A stretch of 33,149 bases of DNA from an uncultured Bacilli bacterium (GTDB lineage Bacteria > Bacillota_I > Bacilli_A > RFN20 > CAG-449): NCBI GenBank assembly GCA_947591215.1, contig CANQCZ010000016.1:1-33149 (forward strand), given 5' to 3'. The position numbers were made by a program, and so were the translations under genes. Below the pieces are notes generated by a model that was not told where the DNA came from, did no database searches, and saw nothing but the letters and a program-made list of their open reading frames with translations. Positions 16,211 through 24,360 of the stretch are shown piece after piece (the stretch's first letter is position 1; each line of letters starts with the position of its first letter).

Positions 16211-18016
16211 TTAATTGTCACCTCCGGTTCTATTTTGAGTGTAATAAACTTCTTGATAGATTTTATTACTCTTTAATAATGATTCGTGAGTACCGATTTC
16301 ATCGATCTTTCCATCATTCAAAACGATGATTTGATCTGCATCTTCAATCGAGGAAATGCGCTGTGCAATTACGATTTTAGTAGTGTTTGGAATTTCGTTT
16401 TTTAGTCCGATTCTGATTAATTTATCGGTCTTAGTATCGACTGCTGAGGTTGAATCATCGAGAATCAAAATTTTTGGTTTCTTCAAAATCGCCCGAGCGA
16501 TACATAACCGTTGTTTTTGTCCACCGGAAACATTGGTACCACCCTGTTCGATATGGGTCTCATATCCATCCGGAAAAGAATTAATAAATTCATCTGCTTG
16601 AGCGATTTTAGCGGCTTTAACAATCTCATCTTGACTTGCATTTAAGTCGCCCCAACGAAGATTTTCTTCAATAGTTCCAGAGAAAAGAACATTTTTTTGT
16701 AATACTACAGCGACGTTATTTCTTAAAACGTCAAGATCATATTTTCTAACATCTTGACCACCGACTAAAAGTTCACCATCGGTGATATCATATAAACGTG
16801 AAATTAAATTTACAAGTGAGGTTTTACCCGCTCCGGTAGAACCGATAATACCGATAAATTGACCGCTTTTAATATCTACATTGATATTTTCCAATGTATT
16901 CTTCTCCGCTGTAGCTTTATATTTGAAATCGACATTTTTAAAACTTACAGATCCATCTTTTACTTCCATTAAAGGATTATCGGGATTTTTAATTGTCGGT
17001 TCTTCTTCTAAAACTTCAGCAATACGTCTAATTGATTCCAAAGACATCGTCAACATAACAATAATCATCGAAATCATCATTAACGACATCAATATTTGTA
17101 CCCCATAAGTCAATAATGATGACAGTTGCCCAATTGATAAAGCACCCCAATCTATAACCGTTGTTTCGACTTCTCCAATGATTTCAGTATGAGTCGAAGC
17201 AGTAGTGAATATTAAATGTGCGCCAAGTGCACAAACCAAAATATTAGAAAGATGAATGGCAAAATTCATAATCGGGTTATTAAAAGCCAATACTTTTTCG
17301 GCTTTTACAAAATCCGTAACCAAAGCATTGCTAGCCGCATTAAATTTCTTTTGCTCATATTTTTCACGAACAAATGATTTTACCACACGAATTCCCGAGA
17401 TATTTTCTTGTACCGATTCATTTAGTGCATCGTATTTTTTAAACACTCTTCTAAAAATCGGCATCGCAAGTTTGATAATTAGCAATAATCCAAACACAAC
17501 AATTGGAATAATTCCAAGAAAAATCCACGCCATCGAACCTCCGCTTGCAAAAGCCATTACTACCGAAAAGAACAGCATTAATGGTGCTCTAATGACAATA
17601 CGAATGCACATTTGAAATGATTGTTGCGTATTAGTAACATCGGTAGTCATTCTTGTAACAAGTGAAGAATTCGAAAATTTATCGATATTTTCAAACGAGA
17701 AAGATTGTAATTTTTTATAAAGATCGGCTCTTAGATTTTTAGCAAGACCAGTAGAAGCTATCGCTGCAGTTCTTCCACCCATTATCCCACACGCTAAAGA
17801 TACCATTGCCATTATAACTAAAATGATAATATATGGCCATAAAGTGCTAAAACCGACTGAAGCATTAACTTTTTCGATTTCGTCAATGAATTTCGACATC
17901 ACAAAAGGTAAAGCACATTCCATCGATGCTTCTCCAATCATAAAAAGCGGTGTTAATAATGCCGGCACTTTATATTCTCTAACTGATTTTAAAATAAGTT
18001 TAATTTTACTGAACAT
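16211..18016 (-). CDS. ABC exporter subunit with degenerate ATP site (MdlA-like)
   Basis: 601 residues: six transmembrane segments (about 18-325) and an ATPase domain (about 350-600). Walker A GSTGAGKTS (392-400), Q440, and canonical signature VSGGQ (496-500). Two catalytic residues are changed: the Walker B glutamate is Asp521 (LILDDST) and the switch histidine is Gln552 (IAQRISS). This is the pattern of the non-hydrolysing half-site in heterodimeric exporters such as BmrCD, LmrCD and TM287/288. Together with the next gene it should form a drug or lipid exporter. Its ATG shares one base with the marR stop (TAATG), and the three genes form one operon. Confidence 0.92.
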   Translation of the reverse strand: MFSKIKLILKSVREYKVPALLTPLFMIGEASMECALPFVMSKFIDEIEKVNASVGFSTLWPYIIILVIMAMVSLACGIMGGRTAAIASTGLAKNLRADLYKKLQSFSFENIDKFSNSSLVTRMTTDVTNTQQSFQMCIRIVIRAPLMLFFSVVMAFASGGSMAWIFLGIIPIVVFGLLLIIKLAMPIFRRVFKKYDALNESVQENISGIRVVKSFVREKYEQKKFNAASNALVTDFVKAEKVLAFNNPIMNFAIHLSNILVCALGAHLIFTTASTHTEIIGEVETTVIDWGALSIGQLSSLLTYGVQILMSLMMISMIIVMLTMSLESIRRIAEVLEEEPTIKNPDNPLMEVKDGSVSFKNVDFKYKATAEKNTLENINVDIKSGQFIGIIGSTGAGKTSLVNLISRLYDITDGELLVGGQDVRKYDLDVLRNNVAVVLQKNVLFSGTIEENLRWGDLNASQDEIVKAAKIAQADEFINSFPDGYETHIEQGGTNVSGGQKQRLCIARAILKKPKILILDDSTSAVDTKTDKLIRIGLKNEIPNTTKIVIAQRISSIEDADQIIVLNDGKIDEIGTHESLLKSNKIYQEVYYTQNRTGGDN

Positions 18017-18504
18017 TATTTTTTCTCCTCCTCTAATTTATCGATAAGGGCTTTTAATTTTTTGTTGTTAAGATCTTTTTCATTTGAAAGGTTAATAAGC
18101 ATCCGATCAATTAATCCCTTTAATTCCATAATTTCATTTTCCGTAAAATCCTTGAAAGTCAAATCATCAATTTGATTAAATCTTTCACGACTATTTACTA
18201 AAGCTTCTTTTCCTTTTTCAGTCAAAAAAATCAAATTAGCACGCCTGTTCTTTTTATCTTGTTCTTTTTTTATTAATTTTGCCTTTTCAAGTCTTGACAA
18301 AGTTTTGGTTATTGCAACAGGTGATAGATTAAGTTCATTTGCAATTTCAATTTGAGTGCATCCATCGTGATTCTGAAGATAAGTTAAAATCGGATATTGA
18401 CCACGATAAATTCCAGTGTCACAAAAAGCACATCGAAAGTAATAATGGCGAAATAAATCTATCATTTTTAAATGAAAAAGAGTGTCTGTTTTAAGTTCAT
18501 CCAT
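18016..18504 (-). CDS. MarR-family transcriptional regulator of the ABC operon
   Basis: 162 residues. A winged helix-turn-helix of MarR type: recognition region TQIEIANELNLSPVAITKTLSRLEKAKLI (about 50-78) and wing DKKNRRANLIFLT (about 83-95). Flanking helices would form the dimer. Two cysteines, Cys25 and Cys28 (RCAFCDTG), lie in the N-terminal dimer/ligand region and could make it redox- or metal-sensitive (inference). It is first in the operon ahead of the exporter pair, the classic arrangement for autorepression relieved by exported compounds. The C-terminus is Lys/Glu-rich (about 140-162). Confidence 0.9.
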   Translation of the reverse strand: MDELKTDTLFHLKMIDLFRHYYFRCAFCDTGIYRGQYPILTYLQNHDGCTQIEIANELNLSPVAITKTLSRLEKAKLIKKEQDKKNRRANLIFLTEKGKEALVNSRERFNQIDDLTFKDFTENEIMELKGLIDRMLINLSNEKDLNNKKLKALIDKLEEEKK

Positions 18505-18535
18505 TTAGCGAGTGCACCTTTCTTTCGGTTAATCG

Positions 18536-18577
18536 TTAACTAGTTAATAGTCTATATAGATTTATTCACTCAGTCAA
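18536..18577 (-). promoter_or_regulatory. marR-ABC promoter with palindromic operator
   Basis: On the minus strand TTGACT (18572-18577), 17 bp, TAGACT (18549-18554). A perfect 12-bp palindrome TTAACTAGTTAA (18536-18547) directly follows the -10 and covers the expected start, a fitting site for MarR autorepression. A further TTAAC half-site lies just downstream (around 18528-18532). Confidence 0.65.
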
Positions 18578-18635
18578 CAAAAAAATACATAAAATAAAAA
18601 GCTTTATTTAATAAAATTATAAAACTAAAATTAAA

Positions 18636-18682
18636 TCAAAAAATAGGTTTATAAGATAACATAAATATTATAAAACCTATTT
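18636..18682 (-). terminator. Terminator after the second ATP-grasp gene
   Basis: AATAGGTTTATAA near 18642-18654 pairs with TTATAAAACCTATT (18669-18682) with one bulge; the minus strand continues with T6. Located 36 bp after the stop. Confidence 0.7.
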
Positions 18683-18718
18683 TCTAAAAGTTATCATTTA
18701 TATATAAATTCAATTTAT

Positions 18719-19780
18719 TTAAGATTTTCTTATATTAACTTCATTTAGTACGGTAAGTAATTCGTCTTCTGTTTTAAAGAGAGGGCCATTGCATAATTGA
18801 TGAAAAAATAATTCGCCATAGAAAAAATTAGATTCGATTAAAATTATGTCATCATTTTCATCAATAGCAAAATCCCATGATATAAGTCGTGAAAAATTAA
18901 TTTTGGAATGCAATTCGATTGCCTTATTAAGGATTTCTTGAAATTTTGGAACAATAATTTCATGGTAATTAACATTACTATTTTTAGTATCAATTTTTTT
19001 ATAAACTTTTGGCTTATAAACAGCTTCTTTTAATCTTCCATCTGACTCTACTCCTATAACTAGTCCTCCGCTACAAGCATTATCTACTTTCTGACCTTCT
19101 TCACCAAATCTAACAATTGTTGACAAACATTTAATACCTTGTTCACTCTTGAAGGTCATCACTCTCACAGTATTAATTGAGGATTTATTTAATTTTGCCA
19201 TTATAGGAGATTGTTTAATTACTCTTTGAATAATTAAATCACGATGATTTTTTTCGAATTCCTCAAAGTCTTTATTTAATTCATTATAAAATTTGACACC
19301 ATGTCCGCCTGCAGATTCACATGCAATTTTTACCACAAATTCTTTTTCTTTAATCAATTCTTTCTTTAAATCTGTTAAGGAGACTACTTTATCATCTAGA
19401 TACCAAAAGTTATCTACTTTCATAGCTATAGTTTCTGGAAGTTTTACATTTTTAAAATAAATGTTATAAAAACATTTATTATCCAAAACTTTCAATTTAA
19501 CCCAATTATTATAATAATAATCAATGAATCTATAATGAAAAGAATCGGGAATGTATAGTTTATTAACTTCTCCACTCATCGCATAATATTTAATATGTTC
19601 ATACCCTTTATAATTTCGATCATATTTTTTCCAAAATCTTTTAATTTCATTAAATTTTTGTTTTGGCATTAATTTCTTAGAACATTTACAAAGATTTTGT
19701 TCTCCTTCATATATCCAATTAATTCTAGTTAAATTTATTTTTTCAATAATTTTATTTTGCAAATTGCTAATTATATTCAT
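18719..19780 (-). CDS. Sugar-transfer-associated ATP-grasp protein (second paralogue)
   Basis: 353 residues, related along the whole length to the product of 530-1630: IMAKLNKSSINTVRVMTF here against IAKLNKTSLNTFRVITY there, DNACSGG against DNAHQGG, and ISWDFAIDENDDIILIESN against INWDLTINDKNEIILIEAN. Lys and acidic residues expected for ATP-Mg binding are retained (FVVKIA near residue 150; IESN near the end). A carboxylate-amine or similar ligation on an envelope glycan is the usual guess; substrate unknown. A Cys pair CKCSK near residues 30-35 is not seen in the other copy. AAAGGAG nine bases upstream supports the start. The gene has its own strong promoter and terminator, so it is monocistronic, but lies next to a flippase gene. 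Confidence 0.75.
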   Translation of the reverse strand: MNIISNLQNKIIEKINLTRINWIYEGEQNLCKCSKKLMPKQKFNEIKRFWKKYDRNYKGYEHIKYYAMSGEVNKLYIPDSFHYRFIDYYYNNWVKLKVLDNKCFYNIYFKNVKLPETIAMKVDNFWYLDDKVVSLTDLKKELIKEKEFVVKIACESAGGHGVKFYNELNKDFEEFEKNHRDLIIQRVIKQSPIMAKLNKSSINTVRVMTFKSEQGIKCLSTIVRFGEEGQKVDNACSGGLVIGVESDGRLKEAVYKPKVYKKIDTKNSNVNYHEIIVPKFQEILNKAIELHSKINFSRLISWDFAIDENDDIILIESNFFYGELFFHQLCNGPLFKTEDELLTVLNEVNIRKS

Positions 19781-19810
19781 AATATCAATCTCCTTTAATA
19801 ATTCTCAAAG

Positions 19811-19839
19811 ATTATACTAAGTATTTTTACTTTCGTCAA
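19811..19839 (-). promoter_or_regulatory. Promoter of the second ATP-grasp gene
   Basis: TTGACG (19834-19839), exactly 17 bp, TATAAT (19811-19816) on the minus strand. Confidence 0.85.
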
Positions 19840-19883
19840 CTATCATAACCTAAAATATCATTATTTTGTTAATCGTAAATTGA

Positions 19884-19914
19884 AAAAGCAACACATGCCA
19901 AGAAAAGGTGTTGT
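19884..19914 (-). terminator. Terminator after the flippase gene
   Basis: CAACAC (19890-19895) pairs with GTGTTG (19909-19914); on the minus strand the stem is followed by CTTTTTC. Lies 83 bp after the flippase stop and before the next promoter. Confidence 0.65.
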
Positions 19915-19996
19915 AATAAAAATATAATATTTAATGATAAGATTGAATTAAATGTTTCAAGCAATTATTTATATCATTAATAAATTTATCTTCATT

Positions 19997-21535
19997 TTAT
20001 TTAATAGATTTCTTTTTTACTTTAGATAAAAAAGAATTTATTATTAAAAAAAGAAATTTATCCCTTAAAATTAATAAACAAATAAAATATATTAAAATAC
20101 CTTCTAAAATAAGAAGAAAAGTATTTAAAATACTAGGAGCTAAAAAACTTTGCACCCAATAAACACAGATAAACATAATGAGTCCGCTAATAAGATATTT
20201 CCAATTATTAAATAAAATATTTTTCAAAGAAACATCTTTTCTTGCAAAATACAACATCACAAGAGTTATGGATAATTCCGCAGAGATTGTTGCAATACAA
20301 GCACCAATTGACCAATAAAAGGTTATTAAAAAAAGATTAAGTACAAGATTTACTATAGCGCCAAAAGTAACAGAAAATGTATATTTATTATCCATTTTCA
20401 AAGGTAATAAATATTGAATACCTAAAACATTACTTAATCCAATAATAATAGCAAGCGGTGATAAAATCATTATTAACATTGGCACTTTATCATATCCTGG
20501 CCCAAAAAACCAAGGCGAAAAATTTGAAGCAATGGCAGATAATCCAAACATTATTGGCACTCCAAGGAACATAACAAAATTAATGGCAAGGTGAATATTT
20601 TTTCTAAAAGTATCAAATTTTCCGTTTGAAATTATAAATGAGTTTCTTTGTATCATAACAGCTCCCATTGCTGTAATAACTGTTATAACTAATTTTACTA
20701 TTTTTTCAGACTGCACATAATAAGCGACTTCTATATCTGCCATATTTTGAATAGTTTGACTTCCATCAGATGCAATTTCTACAACTGTTTGAGGAACTAG
20801 TATTCCGATAAGTGTTCTATCTAGAATAGTATAAATAGATGTTGCTATGGTTGGAATAAATAGTTTTATGGTTGGCATAATATGTCTTTTTATATTTAAT
20901 TCACGAAAATTTACTTTTTCGATAAATTTTGGAAGATTAGGCCATAATGAAATATTTGCAACGATAGTAATCACAGAATATAAAAAAGTATATAACCATA
21001 AATCTGTTTCGTTTTTAACAAATATAAAAATTAATGTTAAGCCTAAAATTTTTATAAGAATATTTTTTACAGTAAGAATTCCAAATTTTTCTATTCCTTG
21101 AAATAAATAAGTTAGATCAAAGGCAACTGCAATAATATTAATTGATAATATACTTAATAAAGTTTTTTCACTAGAATCAAAATTTCCAAAAACGATTAAT
21201 AAAAAAAACAATATTAAAGAAATTATTACTGAAAATAATCTAGCAAAAAATATTTCCCAAAAAATTATAGTCTGCTCATGTTTATTATTTTGCTGTCTTG
21301 CAATTTCGCGTTTTGCATATGTTACAAAACCTAATGATGCAAATAATATGAAATACGAAGTAATTGAATATAGAAAAGAATATTGCCCTATCCCAACTTT
21401 ACCTAACACTCTAGAAATATAAGGAGTAGTAACTATCGGTATTAAAATTAAAAAAAGATCATTTATTAAAAAAAAGAAATAATTTTTTTTTACACCATTG
21501 TTTTTCTGTTTTGTTGATAAAATATTTCTTGCCAT
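19997..21535 (-). CDS. Wzx-type polysaccharide flippase
   Basis: 512 residues with about fourteen transmembrane segments. The N-terminus LIPIVTTPYISRVLGKVGIGQYSFLYSITSYFILFASLG is the hallmark of Wzx/PST flippases of the MOP superfamily, followed by YAKREIARQ. These proteins turn lipid-linked glycan units across the membrane for surface polysaccharide or teichoic-acid-like polymers. No polymerase (Wzy) or glycosyltransferase lies nearby, so its substrate must be built by enzymes encoded elsewhere. AGAGGTG five bases before the ATG supports the start. Neighbours are the ATP-grasp gene downstream and, after a 635-bp gap, the FkbH-like gene upstream. Confidence 0.9.
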   Translation of the reverse strand: MARNILSTKQKNNGVKKNYFFFLINDLFLILIPIVTTPYISRVLGKVGIGQYSFLYSITSYFILFASLGFVTYAKREIARQQNNKHEQTIIFWEIFFARLFSVIISLILFFLLIVFGNFDSSEKTLLSILSINIIAVAFDLTYLFQGIEKFGILTVKNILIKILGLTLIFIFVKNETDLWLYTFLYSVITIVANISLWPNLPKFIEKVNFRELNIKRHIMPTIKLFIPTIATSIYTILDRTLIGILVPQTVVEIASDGSQTIQNMADIEVAYYVQSEKIVKLVITVITAMGAVMIQRNSFIISNGKFDTFRKNIHLAINFVMFLGVPIMFGLSAIASNFSPWFFGPGYDKVPMLIMILSPLAIIIGLSNVLGIQYLLPLKMDNKYTFSVTFGAIVNLVLNLFLITFYWSIGACIATISAELSITLVMLYFARKDVSLKNILFNNWKYLISGLIMFICVYWVQSFLAPSILNTFLLILEGILIYFICLLILRDKFLFLIINSFLSKVKKKSIK

Positions 21536-22170
21536 TCTAACACCTCTTCTTTGATAAGATAAACTATTTTTTGTACAATATCTATATTTATTTTTTCATT
21601 TAAAAAAAATATGCTATCATCTCTAGCTAGAATTTTAGTTTCCTTTTAACAAAACTTCAATTATTGTTCAATCTCTATATTTTTCAATTTCCAATACATT
21701 TTTATTTTATAATTGTTTTAAATCTCATTATCACAAAAAAGTGTCATTTTTTAGCTCTTCCATTGTTTTCAAAAAAACCGCACAACTCACTTTTAAATCA
21801 TAAAAATCTATAAAAAAATATGTTAGAAAAATAATGTGCTTATACAATAGAATAAATTACTTGCAATAATATTTTTATCTATGCAACTTTCAGTGCAATT
21901 TATTTCCGTAATTCTTTGTAGCAGAGAATTTTTTTAATATCTGCAATTAATGCATATTGCTAAATTGTAATTTTTTGTTACATTTACGTTCACTGCAAAA
22001 TCGAAAAAAATAATAATGCTTTAATACAAAAAACTTTGGCAATGTTCCCTACTTATTATTTAAGTTTCATTTGAAGATAATAATTACAAAATAAAGTTAT
22101 CGCAATATTTAATTATATATTAGAGTAAAATTGACAACTTTCTTTTTATATTCAAAATTTGCTTTATTCA
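21536..22170. other. Long AT-rich gap without a gene
   Basis: 635 bp, very AT-rich, with no open frame that has a ribosome site. Several TGCAA/TTGCA words recur between 21860 and 22000. AAGTGTCATTTTTTAGC near 21740-21756 is similar to the terminal repeat of the element at 24057, so part may be a decayed copy. No clear terminator for the FkbH gene and no strong flippase promoter were identified. Confidence 0.4.
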
Positions 22171-23958
22171 TTACGATACTTTTTTCTTCTTATTAATTAA
22201 TTTTTTTAAATATCTTTTAGCTTTATAAATAAAACTAAATAATTTACTTCTCTTTTTAACTATTTCACCATTAGAATTTAAAATCTGCAGAAGTTCATTA
22301 GAAATTTTATAATAAACTTTTGGTGAATAATGGTCATAATCATATGGTCCCATCAAATCCGACATAGATTCAATATATTTTGAAACATCAATTACTTTTA
22401 TTTTATTATTTGATAAACTTAACGATTTTAAATAGTTATTAATCTCCGGATAGAAAAAAACAGCTCTTTTTCCTTTTTGAATATATTTTTCGTTTCCTAA
22501 AATGAAGACTATATTGCTATTAACCATTTTTATTAATTTTTCTATAGTGTTTATTACTAAGTTAGAACTAAAAGGTACTAGTTCAAAATTTTCTTTAAAC
22601 CATTTAAGTTGTTCTCTAGTTACACTAAAATTATAAGGATTATTGAACACCAAATTTTCTTGCTCTTCTGTTAAATTTGTTAAATCATATTCGACATTTC
22701 CCAATGTAATTAAAACTTGTAACTTTTTGTGACGATAAAAATTAAATATTTTTTCTTGCAAAACAGATACGATTATAAATTTGTTATTATCAAAGAATTT
22801 TGTATCAAAAAATGTTGGGGTTCCAAATGGCATCTTCTCAATGAATTCTTTCTTATCTTTTTCCGACAGAAGTTTTGATGCCAAAGTATTAGTTAACGTA
22901 TTAAAAAAAGTATTATTTCTTCCTTGGTCATCAATAAAAGCAAATTCAGTTTTAATATCATTGGATTTTAAAAATGTTACAATTCTATATAAATCACAAG
23001 GGCCTTTAATTAATATATCATTCATTGATTTTTCGTCGTTAAGAATATGAATTTTATCGACTAAATTAATCCATTCCGGCATACCTTCCGTACTCGAAAC
23101 ATTACAAGCAACATCTCCTACAACTTTCAAACTTGGCGATTCTAAATATTTATAAACATATTGTTCAAGTTTCATGCCAAGCGTTCTACATGAAAACAAA
23201 AAATGAATTAATTGACCATCTTTTATTGCAAAAAAGCCAACAATCCCATAATATCCATAATTATCAGCAACTTCAACATATCCTTTATCAATAGAGCAAT
23301 CATTAATAAGACTATTAAATTCTTCTTTACTTTGTCTATACTTAGTATAATTCAATTGATTACTTCTCATCATTAATTCATATAATCTATCTTCTTTTGA
23401 CTTTACATCTCTTGAGATTACACATTGAATATTTGATGCCATCAAAAATTCGTAATTTGAAGAGTAACTCCTTTCAGCAACTCTTTTTACTTCCAATGTT
23501 TTATATTGTTCTAATCGACTATGTTTTAAGTCCTTTTTAGGAGCTTTTTCAAAATAATCTGCCAAAATGTGTATATAATCTGGAGTTTCTACCATTAAAT
23601 TTTGATTATAAAATATTGCTTCTTGCAAATTTGATTCATTGTCATCCAAAAATAAAACATTAGCATCTCTTAATGACATATCAGTGATAATTTCTTTTAT
23701 TCTTTGTCCTTTAGGTTCCCAATTTATAGATTTAAATACAAAATAGTCATTCAGTCCAACTTCTTTAAGTTTATTTTCAACAACTTCCAAATTATTTTTT
23801 GAACATATAGAATTAATAACTCCACAATTTGTACTATTTTTAATTAAATTAATAACTTGTTCAGAAATTATTACTTCACCCTCAGAAATTGTCCCATTCC
23901 AAAAAGTTTGATCTAAATCCCATATTATTAATTTAATTTTTGAGATATCAATTTCCAT
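22171..23958 (-). CDS. FkbH-like HAD-IIIC protein with SGNH-like C-terminal domain
   Basis: 595 residues in three parts. (1) HAD-IIIC domain, about 7-145: the nucleophile motif WDLDQT (Asp14, Asp16), CSKNN (51-55), Lys83 and the DD pair 105-106. (2) GNAT-like middle region, about 155-285, as in FkbH proteins. (3) C-terminal region about 315-560: GPCDL (319-323) stands where SGNH hydrolases have GDS, and DYDHYSPKVYYKI (540-552) matches their terminal DxxHYS block with Asp542/His543-type residues. FkbH proteins dephosphorylate 1,3-bisphosphoglycerate while loading a glyceryl unit on a carrier protein; relatives occur in surface-glycan clusters. Here a role in glycerate or acyl decoration of a glycan is inference. 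No carrier protein gene is in the window. Own promoter; GGAGG ten bases before the ATG. Confidence 0.75.
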   Translation of the reverse strand: MEIDISKIKLIIWDLDQTFWNGTISEGEVIISEQVINLIKNSTNCGVINSICSKNNLEVVENKLKEVGLNDYFVFKSINWEPKGQRIKEIITDMSLRDANVLFLDDNESNLQEAIFYNQNLMVETPDYIHILADYFEKAPKKDLKHSRLEQYKTLEVKRVAERSYSSNYEFLMASNIQCVISRDVKSKEDRLYELMMRSNQLNYTKYRQSKEEFNSLINDCSIDKGYVEVADNYGYYGIVGFFAIKDGQLIHFLFSCRTLGMKLEQYVYKYLESPSLKVVGDVACNVSSTEGMPEWINLVDKIHILNDEKSMNDILIKGPCDLYRIVTFLKSNDIKTEFAFIDDQGRNNTFFNTLTNTLASKLLSEKDKKEFIEKMPFGTPTFFDTKFFDNNKFIIVSVLQEKIFNFYRHKKLQVLITLGNVEYDLTNLTEEQENLVFNNPYNFSVTREQLKWFKENFELVPFSSNLVINTIEKLIKMVNSNIVFILGNEKYIQKGKRAVFFYPEINNYLKSLSLSNNKIKVIDVSKYIESMSDLMGPYDYDHYSPKVYYKISNELLQILNSNGEIVKKRSKLFSFIYKAKRYLKKLINKKKKVS

Positions 23959-24003
23959 ACTAAAAATTCCTCCAATAATTTTAACAATAATAACATTATA
24001 ATT

Positions 24004-24032
24004 ATTTTAACTTGTGATAATCAACATGTCAA
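24004..24032 (-). promoter_or_regulatory. Promoter of the FkbH-like gene
   Basis: TTGACA (24027-24032), exactly 17 bp, TAAAAT (24004-24009) on the minus strand; leader about 35 bases. A transposon-like element ends 25 bp upstream of the -35. Confidence 0.88.
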
Positions 24033-24056
24033 ATTGAACATAAACATTATTGTTGA

Positions 24057-24305
24057 GTGTTAAGTGACAAATTTAGCGCAACTGAAGGGAATTATTGACA
24101 AAAAGACAATTTTATTATTTTCTTTTGAGGAAAAAGAAGTAATCAAATGAAAAGACTAAAAATTGAAGGCAGAATGTTAATTCAAGCAAAACCTTAGACG
24201 TCATCGGCATCTATAGAGTAGATAAAAAGGTCAACCTATATCAAATCTGTTGACCTATTTCATACCTAATTTCTAGCGCTTGCGTTAATTTTATTCACTT
24301 AACAC
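24057..24305. mobile_element. MITE-like element / IS remnant with terminal inverted repeats
   Basis: The left end 24057-24081 begins GTGTTAAGTGA and ends GCGCAA; the right end 24280-24305, read in reverse complement, begins with the same GTGTTAAGTGA and ends ACGCAA. With one gap, about 22 of 25 positions match. The inner ends read TG...CA (24058 to 24304), as in IS3-type elements. The interior of about 200 bp has no transposase, only a 16-codon frame (ATG at 24147) with a ribosome-site-like GAGG, and a terminator hairpin. No clear target-site duplication was found. It fills most of the gap between the FkbH promoter and the DUF2130 gene. Confidence 0.6.
24223..24256 (-). terminator. Terminator within the MITE-like element
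   Basis: AGGTCAAC (24228-24235) and GTTGACCT (24249-24256) form an 8-bp perfect stem; the minus strand continues TTTTTATC. It lies about 105 bp past the DUF2130 stop and is the only terminator available to that operon. Confidence 0.7.
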
Positions 24306-24360
24306 ATTATTTTGTTTTAATAGCTTTGATGACTTAGAAAAGTATTTAACTAAAATACTA

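Noticed and set aside
22126-22160. TTGACA on the plus strand near 22131 as a promoter
   Set aside because: No -10 at the right distance, and it would read antisense into the FkbH-like gene.
24147-24197. 16-codon frame MKRLKIEGRMLIQAKP as a gene
   Set aside because: Too short to support; it lies within the MITE-like element and shows no relation to a known peptide.
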